Shown piece after piece: positions 28,497-32,775 of a stretch of 32,775 nucleotides of DNA (the first letter of the stretch is position 1; the number at the start of each line of letters is the position of its first letter). The notes below the pieces were generated by a model, which saw only the letters and a program-made list of their open reading frames with translations, had not been told where the DNA came from and ran no database searches. Origin of the DNA: Chloroflexota bacterium (GTDB lineage Bacteria; Chloroflexota; Anaerolineae; Anaerolineales; E44-bin32). A program made the translations under genes and the position numbers. The stretch covers positions 1-32,775 of the forward strand of contig JAPUGV010000255.1 of assembly GCA_027298025.1 (NCBI GenBank). Reading direction: 5' to 3'.

Positions 28497-29699
28497 TTAG
28501 GAGGGTCGGAGCGCCTGAGCCAGGTCGGCGATCAAATCATCGGTGCTCTCGATCCCGATCGAAAGTCGCACCAGGTTGTCCTTGATTCCGATTTCTTCTC
28601 GCTCCTCACTCGATAACTCGTAGTAAGACATCAACGCCGGCTGCTCGATGAGCGTTTCAACTCCGCCCAGGCTGGAGGCGATAAGCGGAATCTGGAGTGC
28701 ATCGATGAAGCGGCTGGTGGCTTCGAGATCGCCGTCGAGCTCGAAACTCACGACTCCCCCGTACCCTTCCATCTGTTGGCGAGCTACTACGTGGTCCGGA
28801 TGGGAGCGGAGTCCAGGATACCAGACCCGCTCCACACTTGGCTCCGCCTCTAGGAACTCCGCGACCTTCTGGGCGCTCTCGTTCTGTTGCGCTACGCGCA
28901 ATGAAAGGGTCTTGAGCCCCCTTTGAATGAGGTAAGCAGTTTGCGGATCACACACCGCACCCAGCACCCAAAGATTCTGCCGAATCATCGCCATCAAAGA
29001 TTCGGATCCGGCTACCACTCCCGCCAGGAGGTCGTTGTGCCCGCCAAGGTATTTGGTCGCCGAATCCACGACCAGGTCAATTCCAAATTCGAGAGGGCGC
29101 TGGTTGATCGGGGTGGCAAATGTGCTGTCGATCAGGGTCTTTACCTTATGCCTCTCAGCGATGGCCACCAGGCGCTTCAAATCCATAACGCGCAAATAAG
29201 GATTGGTGGGAGATTCAGACACGATCACCTTGGTGTTGGATCGGATTGCGCCTTCGAGCTGTTCCAGATCACCGGCCGGTACCACCGTACACTCGATGCG
29301 CCAGCGCTTGAGCAAGGTCAGGCAGAACTGCCTTGTCCGGCGGTATGAGTCGTCGGTGATCACAATGTGGTCACCCGCGTAGAGCAACGAAAGCAGCGCG
29401 GTGGTCACGGCAGCCATGCCGGATGAGAAAAGAACCGCCGCCTGGCCCGACTCGAGCGCCGACAATTTCGCCTCCACTGCGGAGACGGTCGGATTTCCGT
29501 AGCGACCGTACTCCACCCGGCCTTCTGCCAGGCCCCACATGCGGGCCTCCATGAATTGACGAAGATCAGACGTGTTCTCGAATGTGTAGGTCGCCGTTTC
29601 GAGGATGGGCAGCGTCAGTGCGTGGTGCGGGTACGGACGTACCTCGCCGGCATGCACCACTTCGGTTGCGAGCCGCAGGCCCTTACTCGAATTCTTCAT
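28497..29699 (-). CDS. Cys/Met-metabolism PLP enzyme (cystathionine gamma-synthase / methionine gamma-lyase type)
   Basis: EYGRYGNPTVSAVEAKLSALE, LFSSGMAAVTTALLSL, IVSESPTNPYLRVMDL, DSATKYLGGHNDLLAGVV; GGAGGTGA upstream; preceded by a SAM-I riboswitch. Confidence 0.92.
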   Translation of the reverse strand: MKNSSKGLRLATEVVHAGEVRPYPHHALTLPILETATYTFENTSDLRQFMEARMWGLAEGRVEYGRYGNPTVSAVEAKLSALESGQAAVLFSSGMAAVTTALLSLLYAGDHIVITDDSYRRTRQFCLTLLKRWRIECTVVPAGDLEQLEGAIRSNTKVIVSESPTNPYLRVMDLKRLVAIAERHKVKTLIDSTFATPINQRPLEFGIDLVVDSATKYLGGHNDLLAGVVAGSESLMAMIRQNLWVLGAVCDPQTAYLIQRGLKTLSLRVAQQNESAQKVAEFLEAEPSVERVWYPGLRSHPDHVVARQQMEGYGGVVSFELDGDLEATSRFIDALQIPLIASSLGGVETLIEQPALMSYYELSSEEREEIGIKDNLVRLSIGIESTDDLIADLAQALRPS

Positions 29700-29770
29700 C
29701 GCTCACCTCCTCCGCACAAGCCCTTGGTCAGTTCTGAGCATAGGCGGCATCCTGATGTCTAACTAGTCGT

Positions 29771-29807
29771 AAAAGAAATTGACCTCTGCCAGAGATCGGA
29801 GAGGTCA
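29771..29807 (-). terminator. Rho-independent terminator of the SAM-I riboswitch expression platform
   Basis: Minus-strand TGACCTCT ... AGAGGTCA (8-bp stem) followed by ATTTCTTTT. Confidence 0.82.
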
Positions 29808-29822
29808 CTACGTCTGCACGAT

Positions 29823-29930
<108 letters not shown>

Positions 29931-30112
29931 GCCTAGATATTCGATTGTTGAAGGGGACGGTATCACAGAATAGCAGAACACGTCAAGGCAGGAACGGCTC
30001 CAGCTTTCCCATCTTTGCGAGGAAACCTAGTTGAAGGTAGAAGCACCGGATTCACCCGGATTTGTGCTGACCTCATCTGGGAGACTAGCAGCAGCATCAA
30101 ATTCATGGGCGC

Positions 30113-30168
30113 TTGACATCCCTGCAATCCGTGATAATGTTTACGCTAAATCAGTACGCCTTAATAAT
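30113..30168 (+). promoter_or_regulatory. Promoter region for the ilv leader/operon (two alternative readings)
   Basis: TTGACA (30113-30118) with GATAAT (30133-30138, spacer 14) or TAATGT (30135-30140, spacer 16); alternatively TTTACG (30140-30145)-N17-AATAAT (30163-30168). Confidence 0.45.
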
Positions 30169-30179
30169 TACGCGTCGAC

Positions 30180-30275
30180 ATGATCACCTACACGTTGATC
30201 CTTTCCCTTATTATCATTATTCGACTTCTCGTCCTTATTGAGGGCGATAGGCGAGTTTCGGTTGCGACGGTGTAG
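30180..30275 (+). CDS. Ile/Leu/Val-rich leader peptide of the ilv operon
   Basis: ATG...TAG encoding MITYTLILSLIIIIRLLVLIEGDRRVSVATV; 14 of the first 20 residues are I, L or V; followed by a terminator and ilvD/ilvB. No obvious Shine-Dalgarno. Confidence 0.8.
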   Translation: MITYTLILSLIIIIRLLVLIEGDRRVSVATV

Positions 30276-30304
30276 TGGACTAATCTCAGAACCTTGAAAG
30301 ACAC

Positions 30305-30336
30305 AAGCGCCTCCCAACCGGGAGGTGCTTTTTTTT
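30305..30336 (+). terminator. Intrinsic terminator/attenuator upstream of the ilv genes
   Basis: AAGCGCCTCCC-AACC-GGGAGGTGCTT (11-bp stem with one G-U pair) merging into eight T residues. Confidence 0.88.
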
Positions 30337-30361
30337 GGGCAGTCGCAAAAGGAGTGAGGAA

Positions 30362-30568
30362 ATGGCAAAACGACGAACGTATCCGAGCAAAGGGCCCGAA
30401 TCTCCGGCCCCGCAACCCGATGAGGAACAGGCTGTGACTCCACCTAGCTCTGTTTCCCCCACCCATCAAACCGAGGCGGAGGAAATGACTCAGCAGGAAG
30501 TGGATGATCGCTCGACCCAGGAGGAGGACGGGGCAAGCGAGGCTCTAATGGAGAGCTACAACGGCTAG
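30362..30568 (+). CDS. Small, acidic, low-complexity protein of unknown function at the head of the ilv operon
   Basis: AAAGGAGTGAGGAA directly before ATG 30362; 68-aa product MAKRRTYPSKGPESPAPQPDEEQ...; ORF track starts 27 nt earlier. Confidence 0.55.
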   Translation: MAKRRTYPSKGPESPAPQPDEEQAVTPPSSVSPTHQTEAEEMTQQEVDDRSTQEEDGASEALMESYNG

Positions 30569-30604
30569 GATGCGTTCTCCCTCGGGATCGGAGCGCACAC
30601 CCTA

Positions 30605-32278
30605 ATGGCGAGAGACCTACGTCAACAGAGCCGCGCGATCACCGAAGGACCCAGCCGCGCGCCAGCTCGGGCCATGCTCAAAGCGGTCGGCTTTAGCGAC
30701 GATGACCTACGTCGGCCGATTGTAGGAGTAGCCAATACGTGGACTGAGATCGGGCCCTGTAATTTCCATTTGCGGCGGCTGGCGGCGAAGGTGAAAGAAG
30801 GAATTCGGGCCGCCGGTGGAACGCCCATGGAATTCAACACCGTCTCGATCTCGGACGGGATCACCATGGGGGCGGAGGGGATGAAGGCCTCGCTGGTCAG
30901 TCGAGAAGTGATCGCTGACTCCATCGAGCTTGTTGCCCGCGGCAACATGTTTGACGCCCTGGTGGCCATCTCGGGCTGCGACAAAACCATCCCGGGGACC
31001 GTCATGGCATTAGCTCGTCTCGACTTGCCTGGCCTCATGCTGTATGGGGGCTCTATTGAGCCTGGGCGATATGAAGGACGAGACGTCACAATACAGGATG
31101 TCTTTGAAGCGGTGGGTGCCCATGCCACCGGCGCCATGTCAGATGCTGAACTTAAAGCGCTCGAAGACGTTGCTTGTCCTGGCGCGGGAGCTTGCGGCGG
31201 CCAATTCACTGCCAACACGATGGCCGCCGTATGCGAGTTCCTCGGGATTTCCGCCATGGGGAGCGCAAGCGTGCCGGCCACGCACGAGCAAAAGGACGAG
31301 GTGGCCTTCGCTGCCGGAGAATTGGTTATGGATTTATTGGAGCGTGATCTCCGCCCACGCCAGATCATTACTCGCGAGGCGCTGGAAAACGCGATCGCGT
31401 CGGTGGCTGCGACGGGTGGATCCACCAACGCAGTTTTGCACCTCTTCGCCATCGCCAACGAGGTCGGGGTGGAGCTCGAGATGGATGACTTCGATCGCAT
31501 CAGTAAAAGTACGCCCCTGCTGGCTGATCTGAAGCCCGGTGGTCAGTTTGTCGCGACGGATGTATACGAGGCCGGGGGTTGGCAGCTGGTTGCAAATCGG
31601 CTGGTCGAAGCTGGAATTCTTCACACCGATGCGATCACGGTGACGGGAAAGACGATTGGAGAAGAGGCCAGCGCAGCGCGGGAGACAGCAGGGCAGAAAG
31701 TTGTACGGCCATTAAGTGACCCAATTAGCCCAAACGGGGGACTCGCGATCCTGAGAGGGAACCTGGCTCCGGAGGGCTGCGTGGTCAAGATAGCCGGCAA
31801 CAGTATGACTTACCACAGGGGCCCAGCCCGGGTCTTCGACTCAGAAGAATCGGCCTTTGAAGCAGTCCAGTCCGGAAACGTGAAGAAGGGCGATGTCGTA
31901 ATCATTCGATATGAAGGACCGGTGGGCGGCCCGGGAATGCGCGAGATGCTAGGGGTCACGGCGGCCATTGTCGGGGCCGGACTGGGAGATTCGGTTGCCT
32001 TACTGACCGATGGCCGCTTCTCAGGTGCAACTCACGGCCTAATGGCCGGGCACGTCGCTCCCGAAGCAGCACGAGGCGGCCCGATCGCCGCGCTGCAAGA
32101 CGGGGATGAGATTGTCATCAATGTGGAGGACCGCCGAATCGACGTTGAACTGTCGCAAAAGGAGTTACAGGCGCGCCTGGCCGGATGGCAGGCGCGCGAA
32201 CCTCGCTATAAAAGGGGCGTGATGGCCAAGTATGCCAAGCTGGTCTCGTCGGCCTCTCGCGGGGCGGTCTGCGCTTAG
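30605..32278 (+). CDS. ilvD: Dihydroxy-acid dehydratase
   Basis: [98 protein letters not shown]. Confidence 0.96.
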   Translation: MARDLRQQSRAITEGPSRAPARAMLKAVGFSDDDLRRPIVGVANTWTEIGPCNFHLRRLAAKVKEGIRAAGGTPMEFNTVSISDGITMGAEGMKASLVSREVIADSIELVARGNMFDALVAISGCDKTIPGTVMALARLDLPGLMLYGGSIEPGRYEGRDVTIQDVFEAVGAHATGAMSDAELKALEDVACPGAGACGGQFTANTMAAVCEFLGISAMGSASVPATHEQKDEVAFAAGELVMDLLERDLRPRQIITREALENAIASVAATGGSTNAVLHLFAIANEVGVELEMDDFDRISKSTPLLADLKPGGQFVATDVYEAGGWQLVANRLVEAGILHTDAITVTGKTIGEEASAARETAGQKVVRPLSDPISPNGGLAILRGNLAPEGCVVKIAGNSMTYHRGPARVFDSEESAFEAVQSGNVKKGDVVIIRYEGPVGGPGMREMLGVTAAIVGAGLGDSVALLTDGRFSGATHGLMAGHVAPEAARGGPIAALQDGDEIVINVEDRRIDVELSQKELQARLAGWQAREPRYKRGVMAKYAKLVSSASRGAVCA

Positions 32279-32334
32279 CGCTTTAATCCACGAAGGAATT
32301 ATCGCTTATCTGAGATTTGCCAGAGGAGAAGATC

Positions 32335-32775
32335 ATGGAGCGAAAGGGATCACAAATTATCTGGGAGGTGCTGACGCAAGAAGGCGTCGAAGTTGTCTTC
32401 GGCTACCCGGGAGGCGCCATCCTGCCAACCTACGATGCGATGCTTGATTATCCGGTGCGGCATGTTTTGGTGCGGCACGAACAAGGTGCGGCCCATATGG
32501 CAGACGGGTATGCTCGCGCCTCCGGCCGAGTTGGAGTCGCCATGGCGACCTCCGGGCCAGGCGCGACCAACCTGGTTACAGGAATTGCTACCGCGATGAT
32601 GGATTCATCTCCGATCGTCTGCATCACCGGTCAAGTCCCCTCCGCGGCGATCGGCAGCGACGCATTTCAGGAGACCGACGTAACCGGAGTCACGCTCCCA
32701 ATAACAAAGCACAACTATCTCGTCACGGACGTGGAGGACATCGGCCCCGCCATGCGGGAAGCCTTTTATGTGGCC
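32335..32775 (+). CDS. ilvB: Acetolactate synthase large subunit, truncated by the window end
   Basis: [98 protein letters not shown] upstream. Not in the ORF track because it runs off the end. Confidence 0.94.
   Translation, partial: MERKGSQIIWEVLTQEGVEVVFGYPGGAILPTYDAMLDYPVRHVLVRHEQGAAHMADGYARASGRVGVAMATSGPGATNLVTGIATAMMDSSPIVCITGQVPSAAIGSDAFQETDVTGVTLPITKHNYLVTDVEDIGPAMREAFYVA

Noticed and set aside
30100-30360. T-box leader upstream of the ilv genes
   Set aside because: I do not see a T-box TGGNACC-type sequence; the ILV-rich leader ORF plus terminator is the simpler model.
30168-30469. Two minus-strand ORFs (91 and 93 aa) across the ilv leader
   Set aside because: The region is better explained by promoter, leader peptide and terminator on the plus strand.
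30622-31500. 292-aa minus-strand ORF antisense to ilvD
   Set aside because: ilvD is unambiguous on the plus strand; the antisense translation is Ser/Ala-rich without family signatures.

Overview
GC-rich bacterial window, probably Chloroflexota-like judging from gene content (inference only), with dense metabolic gene content. I recognise no mobile element, CRISPR array, rRNA or tRNA. Left to right: (i) a TAT-type multicopper oxidase plus ZIP-family permease operon behind a near-consensus sigma70 promoter with a TTAGG-N4-CCTAA palindrome at the predicted start site; (ii) a transmembrane Ser/Thr kinase with two LamG-like ectodomains; (iii) a minus-strand FAD oxidoreductase / XdhC / class-V aminotransferase operon; (iv) a divergent NAD-type formate dehydrogenase operon (fused NuoE-NuoF, FdhD, HoxU/NuoG-N-like ferredoxin subunit, Cys-type molybdopterin catalytic subunit); (v) a Fer4_19 + 2xCDGSH protein, a HAD phosphatase and membrane genes, including a YugP-like Zn protease with a SHOCT-like insertion and a membrane-embedded M28 peptidase; (vi) a minus-strand operon of DUF2330, alpha/beta hydrolase lipoprotein, intradiol dioxygenase-like protein (apparent frame problem at its start), GMC oxidoreductase and D-cysteine desulfhydrase-like protein; (vii) an aldehyde dehydrogenase; (viii) a cystathionine gamma-synthase-like gene controlled by a SAM-I riboswitch with a complete terminator/antiterminator; (ix) divergently, an ilv operon (small ORF, ilvD, ilvB truncated by the window end) preceded by a previously unlisted 31-aa Ile/Leu/Val-rich leader peptide and a strong intrinsic terminator, i.e. 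a candidate transcription attenuator. The strongest unlisted signals are the ilv attenuator, the SAM-I riboswitch, the promoter/operator of the MCO-ZIP pair, the SHOCT insertion in the Zn protease and the dioxygenase frame disruption.
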